A stretch of DNA of 64,000 nucleotides from an uncultured Rhizobiaceae group bacterium. Lineage in GTDB: Bacteria > Pseudomonadota > Alphaproteobacteria > Rhizobiales > Rhizobiaceae. The notes beneath the pieces were generated by a model. The model ran no database searches, was not told where the DNA came from, and saw only the letters and a list, made by a program, of their open reading frames with translations. Location: contig CALHCF010000012.1 of assembly GCA_937930635.1 (NCBI GenBank), positions 16,319-80,318 on the forward strand, in the 5' to 3' direction. Both the position numbers and the translations under genes were made by a program. This document shows, in pieces, positions 27,409 through 35,830 of this stretch (the stretch's first letter is position 1; the number at the start of each line of letters is the position of its first letter).

Positions 27409-29079
27409 TTGACCCGTTTTTTCAATACACTGGCTATTGTACTTGTCGTGTTGTTGTGCGCGCCAATTGCAAATGCACAAAAACGCGCAGCGCTGGTTAT
27501 TGGCATAGACAATTACCTCAACATTGAAAGTCTGCAAAAGGCCGTCAATGACGCAGAAGCCATTTCTGCTTCACTGGCAGAGGTCGGTTTTCGCGTAACC
27601 ACGGCAAAGGACGTTACGCGCCGTGACATGAACCGTGTTATCCAGGAGTTTGCCTCACAACTATCGGCTGGCGATGAAGCGGTATTTTTCTTTGCCGGTC
27701 ACGGGATTGAAATTTCTGGTCGCAACTATCTGCTGCCCACCGATACACCTGCGGCAAAGCCTGGGCAGGAACAATTTATCAAGGCTGAGGCCATCCCTGT
27801 GGATCAGATTCTCGAAACCATTCAGAATCGCGGAACCCGGGTATCCGTTTTGATGCTTGATGCGTGTCGCAACAATCCCTTTCCAAGCAACGGGACCAGG
27901 AGCCTTGGCAGTTCGCGCGGGTTGGCGGGAACTATTGCACCTGAAGGAACCTTAATTCTGTATTCTGCAGGGGTAGGGCAGACGGCGCTCGACCGATTAT
28001 CCGATGATGATCAAAATCCCAACTCCGTTTTTACGCGCAGCTTGATTCCGCTTTTAAAACAGCCCGGCCTGTCCCACGTTCAGCTCGCCCGTCAGGTGCG
28101 CCGGGATGTCATGCGCCTGGCTGCGACGGTCTCCCATCAACAAAGGCCAGCATATTACGATGAGGTCACCAGCGAATATTTCTTTTCTGGACAGTCTGGA
28201 GACGGAAACCAGGCTCAGGTCCGGCCGGTGCCGCAGCAAATTGGTGATGATGCGCTGGTCTGGGAATCAATCAAGAATACGGACAGCGTTGCAGTTCTGC
28301 GAACTTTTATTGAGCGATTTCCAGACTCAGCGTTTGTTTCGTTCGCCAGGGCTCGGGTATCGGAACTGAATGCGCAAAGCGAGAAATCAGCCCTGTTAAA
28401 CCAGGCAGATCCACAGCCCCGCCAAAAACAATCACCCGATGACAAGGCCGTCTGTACACGAAAAGGGCCGCGCTGGGCCGATGTTTTGGGCGCCACGCGT
28501 TATGGAGAAAAGACTTATTTCTTTGCAAGCAACGCCATGACCTATCGCTATGACAATAAGGCGGATTGTTTTGACTTTCAGCCAGTTCCCACTTCTTCGT
28601 GGCAGGGTCTGGGAGAGCATGCCAAGAAAATCTCTGCCGTACTGGACTGGAGCGACATCAATGGAAAGCTCTATTTCTTTTTGAACGACGGCAATTACGT
28701 GCGCTTTAACAAACAAAAGGGGCGCATTGATGTGGGGCCAAAGTCAACGGGCTCCAGCTGGCCCGGTCTTGGGCCCTATGCGCGTAAAATCATCAGCGCC
28801 ACCACCTGGAATAACAACGGCAAAACCTACTTCTTTTTGAACGATGGGACCTATGTGCGGTACGACAATAAATCCGACAGCAAGGAAGCGGGGCCCAGCC
28901 GCGTGGAACGTGGATGGAAGGGGGTTGGCAAATATGCCCGAAAAATTGTCGCAGCCATCGACTGGCAGGCGATGAACGGAAAGACCTATTTCTTTCTCAA
29001 TGACGGCCGCTATTTGCGCTACGGCAACCAAAAAGACGCGCTGGAAGCGGTCAATAGGTCTTCACGCTACTGGCCATAG
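27409..29079 (+). CDS. Exported caspase-like peptidase with C-terminal hemopexin-type repeats
   Basis: A predicted 556-residue protein starting at a TTG with GGGAG 7 nt upstream. That start gives a clean signal peptide (residues 1-23, ending IANA). Longer starts at 27343/27355 are possible. The caspase (C14) domain spans about residues 25-260, with the catalytic dyad as His98 in FFFAGHGIE and Cys153 in LMLDACRNNPF. A short helical W-x-x-I module with FPDSAF follows (about 285-320). The last 200 residues (about 356-556) form four hemopexin-type repeats, each with a TYFFLNDG-like strand and Y-x-R-Y/F motif. Export implies action in the periplasm or outside. Its partners are unknown. Confidence 0.82.
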   Translation: MTRFFNTLAIVLVVLLCAPIANAQKRAALVIGIDNYLNIESLQKAVNDAEAISASLAEVGFRVTTAKDVTRRDMNRVIQEFASQLSAGDEAVFFFAGHGIEISGRNYLLPTDTPAAKPGQEQFIKAEAIPVDQILETIQNRGTRVSVLMLDACRNNPFPSNGTRSLGSSRGLAGTIAPEGTLILYSAGVGQTALDRLSDDDQNPNSVFTRSLIPLLKQPGLSHVQLARQVRRDVMRLAATVSHQQRPAYYDEVTSEYFFSGQSGDGNQAQVRPVPQQIGDDALVWESIKNTDSVAVLRTFIERFPDSAFVSFARARVSELNAQSEKSALLNQADPQPRQKQSPDDKAVCTRKGPRWADVLGATRYGEKTYFFASNAMTYRYDNKADCFDFQPVPTSSWQGLGEHAKKISAVLDWSDINGKLYFFLNDGNYVRFNKQKGRIDVGPKSTGSSWPGLGPYARKIISATTWNNNGKTYFFLNDGTYVRYDNKSDSKEAGPSRVERGWKGVGKYARKIVAAIDWQAMNGKTYFFLNDGRYLRYGNQKDALEAVNRSSRYWP

Positions 29080-29109
29080 AGCTTCGCAAAGCGGTATGAC
29101 CTGCGGATA

Positions 29110-29430
29110 TTAAAGCACCGCCAGCGCTGATTTTACGACAAGGCTGGTCACGCCTTTTCGAAACCGGTCGACCCGCGCCTGTGCGATGCCGGTTGCTGTG
29201 AGTGCGTGCATTTTGGCCAGATCAAGCCGCATTTTGACAAGAAAACCAAACTCGTCACCGGTCAGTTTTCCGTCTGCAAGGGCGTCGGTCCAGCGGCGCA
29301 AATCATCCTTTGAGCTTTCAAGAAAGGTTTGAAAATCCTGTTCCGCATCTGCGGCAAAGTCCTTGACCGTATTCTTGGCCAATTCCGGGATGCCGCTTTT
29401 CACGGCGTCGACAAAGGTATCGAAATTCAT
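29110..29430 (-). CDS. Hypothetical helical protein
   Basis: A predicted 106-residue protein of unknown family. It is almost entirely amphipathic helix, with a central acidic DALADGKLTGDEFGFLV segment resembling a single EF-hand-like turn (DGKLTGDE) and a hydrophobic C-terminus. The ATG at 29430 has GGAGAG in front, and the longer frame to 29544 lacks coding character. It is convergent with the caspase-hemopexin gene and downstream of a lipoprotein gene on the same strand. Confidence 0.6.
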   Translation of the reverse strand: MNFDTFVDAVKSGIPELAKNTVKDFAADAEQDFQTFLESSKDDLRRWTDALADGKLTGDEFGFLVKMRLDLAKMHALTATGIAQARVDRFRKGVTSLVVKSALAVL

Positions 29431-29586
29431 GGTGTCTCTCCGCTGGACTGGTTCCGCTTTCCACGGGATAAGCCCGGTTGGTTTTCGTTCACGCCCCCTG
29501 GTAATGCTAAATGCCTGCGCCAGTCCGGTACAAAAGTGCGGCACACACGTGCCGGGCGTTCGCGCGTCAGCTAAAACTGAAACGCA

Positions 29587-30063
29587 CTAGCCACCCGTGG
29601 CCGGTGCGGTGCATGTCTTGCCTTCGCGCTTGTTCACCTCAAGACAGATAATATAGTCATAGGCCTGCTCAATCTTGCCCCGCGCCTCGCTGCGAAAGAA
29701 CTCTGAGACCCCCTCGGCTCCCGGTCCCTGCCAGTGTTTGAGATACCCGCCGATCAGGTTTTTCTCAGGATCGCGCATCAACGCCCACTGGTTGGTGGCG
29801 ACTTCATTGCGGGGCTGCCCTTTGGAAAATTCCAGAGCGGCACTGATGTCGGTGCTCAGTTGGGTCGCGGCAGCGCTGTGTTGTGCATAAGGCTGCGAGG
29901 ACAGGTCAATCAGCGCGACGGATCGCGCTTTGAGCGTCGTTGCGTTGGAATAGGCTTTCTCGCTGTAAGATGGCCCCAGCTTTGTCACCTGACAGGCATG
30001 AAGTGCCAGGATAACAAAAATCAGGGCCACAGCCCGCCATCGAAAAAAAGAAGACAGGATCAT
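29587..30063 (-). CDS. Putative lipoprotein
   Basis: A 158-residue protein with a lipoprotein signal: a hydrophobic stretch and lipobox LHAC with Cys24. The mature part is mixed helix with two more cysteines near the C-terminus (YIICLEVNKREGKTC). No family was recognised. It may be co-transcribed with the helical protein downstream, at a distance of about 156 bp. Confidence 0.62.
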   Translation of the reverse strand: MILSSFFRWRAVALIFVILALHACQVTKLGPSYSEKAYSNATTLKARSVALIDLSSQPYAQHSAAATQLSTDISAALEFSKGQPRNEVATNQWALMRDPEKNLIGGYLKHWQGPGAEGVSEFFRSEARGKIEQAYDYIICLEVNKREGKTCTAPATGG

Positions 30064-30213
30064 CGCAAACTTCCCTCAATCTGCGCCCCTGACAGAAGTC
30101 TTGCACAGATTGTCTTTGTGGGGAAGGACGCAGATCCATGCCGCGATCCGGTGCAGTTTTTTCGAAAAATGTGCGTGAAGGTGGGCTGGCTGGCACAGCC
30201 TGAACAGGTCAGT

Positions 30214-31207
30214 ATGGAAACCTCACCGCAAAGCAACCCGCCCATCCGCAAGCCGTTATATTTCATCGGGGGGCAAAGGCGTCTCGATCAATAATTACGT
30301 TGCGGCAAATACCATCAATGAGCTACCCTATGGTCAGTGCGAAACGCAGACATCGATCAGGAACCCGATCATCAAGAATCGTATCGAAAGAGGATCCGTT
30401 GTCTGTGGGCGTTTTGAAATACCCTTCCGCATTTATGGCACTGCGGCAGACGTTTTGGTGTGTGTCAACGGCGCGCAGCAAAGCATGGTGGTCTGGCGGT
30501 CATTTGCCTCCTACTTCCAAAAAGAATTTCGTGTTGTCATATTCGACCTGCCCGGCCAGGGCCGTGCAGTCAGATTGTCCGGCAACTCCGTCGTGGACCT
30601 TGATGAACAGGTTGCAGCACTTCACGCTGTCATAGCGGCCACGCGGCAAAGCGGCAGTGTCAGCCTTGCTGCTGCGTCCTGGGGCACTCTGGTTGCTGCC
30701 TCTTATGCGTCAAGATTTCCCGGGACGATCGACAAACTCATCCTGGGTGGTTTTGGAACACGCAAAACCAAGCTGATGCACTCAATCATCAGTGAGGGGC
30801 AGGCCTTTTATGCGGCCAATAAGACAGAACATGTGGGCAGGCTTATCGTTGATAAACTGGCGTCCGGTGTATCGCAGGCTCAGCAAAACCGGATTATCAA
30901 TCAGTTTCGCAATCTCAAGATTGAACAATGCGAAGCGTTCTCCGCTCAATGCGATTTTGTTCAAAGTGTCGGTAGCATCGATGGGCTCCTCGATCTCAAG
31001 ACAATTGACGCCAAAACGCTGATCATCAACGGCGAGGATGACGTGTTGCTCGACCCTGTCGACGCTCAGGCCGCGGCGCACAGAATTCCGGACTGCCAGC
31101 TGCGCATCGTTCCTGATGTTGGGCATTTTCTTCACTTCGAAGTCAGCGACGTTCTGGATATCTATCGCGATTTCCTGTGCGATTTTCCGTCCCCCGCATC
31201 ACCGTAA
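30214..31207 (+). pseudogene. Alpha/beta hydrolase interrupted by a frameshift in a G6 run
   Basis: The hydrolase frame is open from about 30268 to 31207 but has no ATG, GTG or TTG before 30455, which is too late to include the first beta strands. The upstream part lies in the next frame from an ATG at 30214, where the ORF stops at 30294. Removing one G from the run at 30268-30273 joins the two into about 330 residues, reading LYFIGGKGVSINNYVAANT across the joint. Downstream the fold is typical: VCVNGAQQSM, DLPGQGRA, nucleophile elbow AASWGT, the acidic ENGEDDVLLD region (seen as NGEDD) and final VGHFLHF. It may be a real inactivation, a programmed slip or a sequencing error. Confidence 0.7.
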
Positions 31208-31208
31208 A

Positions 31209-31241
31209 ACCGGGGTGTGTTGAACGTCACGAAACCCCGGT
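31209..31241. terminator. Hairpin between convergent genes
   Basis: ACCGGGGT (31209-31216) pairs perfectly with ACCCCGGT (31234-31241) around a 17-nt loop, directly after the hydrolase stop and before the end of the convergent permease gene. There is no T-run, so terminator function is tentative. Confidence 0.4.
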
Positions 31242-31279
31242 GATTGCTGCCCTCCAATAGTGGTGGCGTTTGCAGTCTT

Positions 31280-33055
31280 TTACAGCGGCCAGAAAAACAA
31301 TATCGCTGGCATCGCCACCGCAATGACCAGGATTTCGAGCGGCAGGCCCATGCGCCAGTAGTCTCCAAACCGATAGCCACCGGGTCCCAATATGATTGTG
31401 TTGTTCTTGTGCCCGATTGGGGTAAGGAAAGCGCAGGAGGCGGCAACCGCAACGGCCATCAGCCAGGAATCGGGGTTAGTCTGGGTGGTTGTGGCCATGC
31501 CAACAGCAACGGGCGCGGCAATCAACGTGGTTGCGACATTGTTGAGGAAGTCGGAGAGGGTCATCGTCACGACCATGAGGGCAAGGAGTGAGAGCCAGAC
31601 GGGAAAGCCTTCTGTCAGATTGAGGATTTGCGAGGCGATAAGTTTTGCGCCCCCAGAACTCTCAAACGCCTCTGCAAGCGGAATAAGGCTTGCCAGAAGA
31701 ACAATCACTTTCCATTCGACTGATTCATAGACCTCGCGCCCAGAGACGAGACCGATCGCCACGAAACTGACCACAGCAGCGGCAAGAGCAACAGGCAGCG
31801 AAGCCCAGCCAAGCACTGCCGTTGCGATGGCGCCCAGAAAGATTGCGATTGAGAGACCGGCCTTGGAACGCTGAACGACCTGTGTTTTACGGCCCTCAAG
31901 AGGCAGCGCACCCAGCCACGAAGCTGCATTTGCATTCTGTTCCGGCGTGCCCAGCAGGAGGAGAACGTCTCCCGGTTCAATCGTCAGCAACCGCACACGG
32001 TCGCGAAACCGCTGACCGCTGCGCGACACGCCCAACAGGGTGACAGAGTGACGGTAGAGCAATTTAACGCTTCGTGTGGTGCGACCCGCAATACGGGCAC
32101 CCTCGGGAACAATGGCTTCGGTAAGTGTCAGTCCACCGGATGTCACACCGCCGGCGTGTTTTTCAGAACCGGCAAATTCGAGGTCACTCAGCCCCATGAA
32201 TGTCTCGATGGACTTGGGATCCCCCTCGACAACGATGAAATCACCGGCCCGGACTTCCTGTTGAGCGGCGAACCCCGGCATTCTCTTGCCACGGCGCACC
32301 ATTCCAAGAATGTGCAGATCAAGCTCGTCGGCAATGGGATAAAGATCCTCTATCGTCTTTTCATCCGTCTCCGCTTTTTCTCCCACCCGAAGCTCGGCAA
32401 TGTAACGGCCCTTGGCAAATTCGGCCTCCTGCTCAAGTGCGCCCTCCCGTTTTGGCAAAAATCGCCAGCCAATCAGGGACACAAAGGCAATTCCCGACAC
32501 AGCGACCGCCAGGCCAACCGGAGCAAAGTCGAACATGCCAAATGGCGCACCAAGAGCGTCCTGCCGGTACTCGGCAATAACAATATTGGGAGGTGTACCA
32601 ATCAAGGTAATCATTCCGCCAAGAATTGTTGCAAAGGAAAGCGGCATGAGTGACAGACTAACCGCGCGCTTTGCCTTGCCGGCGGTTTCCAGATCAAGCG
32701 GCATCAGAAGTGCGAGAGCCGCGACATTGTTGATAATCGCTGAAATGCCGGCCCCAACAGCCGCGATAATTCCAATATGCAGGGGCAGGGGGCGTTCGGA
32801 GTCCAGCAACTGAGCCGCCAGTTTCTCAATCGCTCCCGAACTGATCAACCCACGCGAGATGACAAGAACCAACGCAATGATTGCGACAGCGGAATGCCCA
32901 AACCCCGAAAACACATTGTCTTTTGAAACAAGACCCAGAACAGCCGCCAGCACCAGAGCGCCAAAAGCCACAAGATCATAGCGAATGCGCCCCCACACCA
33001 AAAGCACGAAGAGAACGACGAAAATACCGATGATCAGTGTCTGGTCGCTGGGCAC
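31280..33055 (-). CDS. SLC13/DASS-type permease with RCK_C domains
   Basis: A 591-residue inner-membrane transporter. Two hydrophobic halves carry the DASS signatures SAIINNVAALALLMPL and LSDFLNNVATTLIAAPVA. Between them (about residues 205-390) are two soluble TrkA-C/RCK_C domains, with EVRAGDFIVVEGDP and TIEPGDVLLLLGTP as matching strands. ATILGGMITLIGTPPNI and AFLTPIGHKNNTIILGPGG are the paired sodium/substrate loops. Such proteins move dicarboxylates, sulfate or other anions, and the substrate here is open. Confidence 0.92.
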   Translation of the reverse strand: MPSDQTLIIGIFVVLFVLLVWGRIRYDLVAFGALVLAAVLGLVSKDNVFSGFGHSAVAIIALVLVISRGLISSGAIEKLAAQLLDSERPLPLHIGIIAAVGAGISAIINNVAALALLMPLDLETAGKAKRAVSLSLMPLSFATILGGMITLIGTPPNIVIAEYRQDALGAPFGMFDFAPVGLAVAVSGIAFVSLIGWRFLPKREGALEQEAEFAKGRYIAELRVGEKAETDEKTIEDLYPIADELDLHILGMVRRGKRMPGFAAQQEVRAGDFIVVEGDPKSIETFMGLSDLEFAGSEKHAGGVTSGGLTLTEAIVPEGARIAGRTTRSVKLLYRHSVTLLGVSRSGQRFRDRVRLLTIEPGDVLLLLGTPEQNANAASWLGALPLEGRKTQVVQRSKAGLSIAIFLGAIATAVLGWASLPVALAAAVVSFVAIGLVSGREVYESVEWKVIVLLASLIPLAEAFESSGGAKLIASQILNLTEGFPVWLSLLALMVVTMTLSDFLNNVATTLIAAPVAVGMATTTQTNPDSWLMAVAVAASCAFLTPIGHKNNTIILGPGGYRFGDYWRMGLPLEILVIAVAMPAILFFWPL

Positions 33056-33327
33056 GAAAGGGAATCGTTGCTTTTTGTTGAATTAGAAGCATCAAGAAAT
33101 ATCGCATTTTGACACAAAAAAGAAGGGTGCGCTTCAAAGGATAGGCAAAGAGTTTGCTGTTTCATCCGCCCATGCCAGTCGTCAAGAAAAATCAAATTTG
33201 TCTATTTCAGGACGCGTATTTCCAGAAGCGGTTGGCGCATGAAATACAAGCCTATATGGTCAGGATCGGGAGAAATTCAGCTCGGTAAATTATTTGCTTT
33301 TCTGCTGAAATAAAATGGACCCTATTT

Positions 33328-34428
33328 ATGGCGTATATTCAAAAATATCCCTTCTACAGACATTTGAGGGCTGACGCCTCCAAGCATATTCAGCAGTTCA
33401 AAAAAGGCAGGCGTGTTCGCTCTGGCCGCGGGCTTACATTTTGGTTTTCTCCAACCGGAACGTCGCTCAGCGAGATCCCGATGGATGACAGAAATCTGCC
33501 ATTCCTGCTCAAAGGTCTTTCCGCCGATTATCAGGATCTGACCGTTCAGGGCAGCATTGTCTGGAGAGTGAGTGAAGCGGAAAAGCTGGGTGATCGCATC
33601 GACTTCACAATCGACCATGCCACCGGGCAGGTCGTTGGCCAGCCAATCGACCAGATCAACGATTTTCTGGGTTCTCTGGCCCGGCGCTACATTGCGGCCT
33701 ATCTCAAAAGTAAGGGGGTTCGCGATCTGCTTGAAACGGGTGTGGAACCTCTCCAGACCGCGCTCGAAGAAGGCTTTCATGCAGACACCAGCACGCCTGA
33801 GATGGGTGTCGAAATCGTTGGTGTTGGTGTCGACAACCTCCTGGCCAGCAGCGAACTGTCCCGTGCCCTGCAGACGCCAACATTTGAAAGCGTGCAGCAG
33901 GCCGCCGATGAAGCCACATTCTCGCGCCGCGCCCTGGCGGTCGAAAAGGAACGGGCCATCGCGGAAAATGAATTGAGCACCGAAATTGAACTGGCGACAC
34001 AAAAGAAGAAACTGATCGCAAGAGAAGACGAGAATGCCCGTTCGAAGGCCGAAGCGCTGGCTGCGTCCATGAAAATCAATGCCGATGCCGAAGCCAACCG
34101 CATCCGCACAATCGATCAGGCCAAGGCGGATATGGAAAAGGAACGTATGGAAATCTATGCCGGTCTTCCGCCTCAGGTTTCGCTCGCCATGGCCGCGCAG
34201 GAGTTTGCAGGAAAACTTCAGAGGATCGACAATGTGACGTTTACCCCCGACATGCTTTCCAGCGTGATCGGGCAGTTTCAAAACATGTTGAAGGCCGACA
34301 AGCCTGCCAGACCGGCACCGGCTGCCAAGCCAACGCAGGCTGCCAGTTCAACACCGCGGGTAAAATCGACCAAATCAAAAAAACCTGCGGGTAAAGTACC
34401 TGCAAGCAGAGACAGCAGGGATAGATGA
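33328..34428 (+). CDS. SPFH (band 7) domain protein without a membrane anchor
   Basis: A 366-residue protein. An SPFH domain covers about residues 15-195, including GLTFWFSPTGTSLSEIPMDD and YIAAYLKSKGVRDLLETG. A long charged coiled coil (about 197-285) then leads to a helical part and a P/A/K-rich tail (about 325-366). There is no N-terminal transmembrane helix, unlike flotillins and stomatins, so the protein is cytosolic or peripherally attached. Its stop overlaps the start of the NAD-kinase-like gene by 4 bp, pointing to a shared function. About 270 bp of non-coding DNA precede it. Confidence 0.85.
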   Translation: MAYIQKYPFYRHLRADASKHIQQFKKGRRVRSGRGLTFWFSPTGTSLSEIPMDDRNLPFLLKGLSADYQDLTVQGSIVWRVSEAEKLGDRIDFTIDHATGQVVGQPIDQINDFLGSLARRYIAAYLKSKGVRDLLETGVEPLQTALEEGFHADTSTPEMGVEIVGVGVDNLLASSELSRALQTPTFESVQQAADEATFSRRALAVEKERAIAENELSTEIELATQKKKLIAREDENARSKAEALAASMKINADAEANRIRTIDQAKADMEKERMEIYAGLPPQVSLAMAAQEFAGKLQRIDNVTFTPDMLSSVIGQFQNMLKADKPARPAPAAKPTQAASSTPRVKSTKSKKPAGKVPASRDSRDR

Positions 34429-35336
34429 GCAGCCTGCGCCCTCGTGTTGTCCTTGTTACAAGGAAGACAGAGTATCAGGCACTGCTCGAGACGCACGGCA
34501 CACGGGGGCAGGCCGAATTTTTTCTCAAAAGCCGTGACCAGCAAATTAAGGCGATAGATGAGGCGCATCAGGAGCTTGAAGATGCAATCCAAAGGGTGCG
34601 GTTATCGGTTCCCGATGATTGGTCAATTGCGCAAGTGGAACGCGAAGATCTGGACCGGTTTCTGTTTGCAGACAACGATGTGGTGATCGCCGTTGGGCAG
34701 GACGGTCTGGTTGCAAATCTGGCAAAATACGTGGCGGATCAACCCATATTGGGCGTTACGCCCGGCCAGCAGGGTTCAGAGGGCGTACTGACATCGACGC
34801 CCGTGCAACACGTGGCTGAAATGCTGGGTTTGATCGATGCGAACAGGGCGTATTTTGAACGACTGACCATGGTCGAAGCAAATCTCGGCGGTGGAGAAAG
34901 GCTGGTTGCGCTGAACGAATTGTTCATCGGTCACCGCTCTCATCAGTCTGCAAAATACATTTTAAAGGCGGATGGTTCTGAGGCATTTCACTCCTCGTCC
35001 GGCGTTATTGTAACCACAGGCACCGGCGCTACTGGTTGGGCAAAATCGATCATGACCGCCACCGATCAGTTCATGAAGATCACATCAACCGAACCCAAGG
35101 TTCTGTTCTTTGCCCGGGAGCCGTGGCCGAGTAAAACCAGCAGTTGCGAGCTTCAGTGTGGGGAGATCGATGGTTCACAATCGATCGAACTGATCTCGCG
35201 CATCAACGAGGGAGGCGTCATCTTTGCTGATGGTATCGAGCAGGACTTCCTGAAATTCAACTGGGGTCGCCGGGCGACAATATCAATCGCACGGCAAACG
35301 CTGAACCTGATGACCGGGAAAAGCCCGGTGTCATAG
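34425..35336 (+). CDS. NAD kinase-like (NAD(+)/NADH kinase fold) protein
   Basis: A 303-residue protein that follows the ATP-NAD kinase layout. The phosphate loop reads VVIAVGQDGLVANL (GQDG at residues 91-94 in place of GGDG, catalytic Asp kept). LNELFIGH (Asn164-Glu165) matches the NE motif, and GVIVTTGTGATGW (about 193-205) matches the STPTGSTAY loop. About 60 extra N-terminal residues with a helical segment are present. It is translationally coupled to the SPFH gene. It is probably not the housekeeping NAD kinase: the Gly-to-Gln change and partner gene suggest a specialised role. A sugar or lipid kinase is an alternative. Confidence 0.78.
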   Translation: MSSLRPRVVLVTRKTEYQALLETHGTRGQAEFFLKSRDQQIKAIDEAHQELEDAIQRVRLSVPDDWSIAQVEREDLDRFLFADNDVVIAVGQDGLVANLAKYVADQPILGVTPGQQGSEGVLTSTPVQHVAEMLGLIDANRAYFERLTMVEANLGGGERLVALNELFIGHRSHQSAKYILKADGSEAFHSSSGVIVTTGTGATGWAKSIMTATDQFMKITSTEPKVLFFAREPWPSKTSSCELQCGEIDGSQSIELISRINEGGVIFADGIEQDFLKFNWGRRATISIARQTLNLMTGKSPVS

Positions 35337-35340
35337 CGTC

Positions 35341-35703
35341 TTAGTTCAGTACAATGGTGCTTCCACCCGGCTGCGGAAGATACACGGCGATGCAATCTTC
35401 GGGGCCGCCAGGCGCGGGGGCGGTAACGACCCAGGGGTGGGTCATGAAGGTTTGTTGCTGATACACATCACCGGCAAAGACGTGTTTGTAGAACTGGCGC
35501 TTGCCCTCATAATCAATCCAGTAAATCTTGAACTGTGTCTCGTCATTCTCGCCAACAATCTGGAACGTGATGGTGGTTTTCTCGTCACCCACCACCGATC
35601 GGATGTGTCCTTCATTGGCACAAGCCGGTGCTGCTAGTGCAGGGGCGATGGCGGTGAGAGAGGCGGCAAGTGTGGCAGCAGCCAGAGTAAGAATCTTGTG
35701 CAT
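35341..35703 (-). CDS. Exported protein with von Hippel-Lindau (VHL) beta-domain signature
   Basis: A 120-residue protein with a signal peptide (residues 1-25, ending ALAA). The mature part is a small beta domain. Trp62, Tyr72, Thr85, His89 and Trp91 fall in exact register with human VHL Trp88, Tyr98, Ser111, His115 and Trp117, the residues that hold hydroxyproline. The intervals of 10, 13, 4 and 2 residues are identical, and the local text IYWIDYEGKRQFY resembles the VHL strand. Two cysteines (Cys28 and Cys104) could form a disulfide. Bacterial VHL-beta proteins are known as a family without a defined role. It is convergent with the NAD-kinase-like gene. Confidence 0.75.
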   Translation of the reverse strand: MHKILTLAAATLAASLTAIAPALAAPACANEGHIRSVVGDEKTTITFQIVGENDETQFKIYWIDYEGKRQFYKHVFAGDVYQQQTFMTHPWVVTAPAPGGPEDCIAVYLPQPGGSTIVLN

Positions 35704-35830
35704 GGAAGCCCTCCTTTGTGATGGCGGCGATAGTCACGCAAAACGGAACAAAGGCAAAGCATTCCCGTAGTTGTGTCAACAGTTGCGTAAGTGAAGCCCA
35801 TGCATTGCCCTGATGCGGCGTTGGCCCTAA

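Noticed and set aside
30300..30635. Open frame over the N-terminal part of the hydrolase
   Set aside because: It is out of frame with the conserved hydrolase sequence and has no family features.
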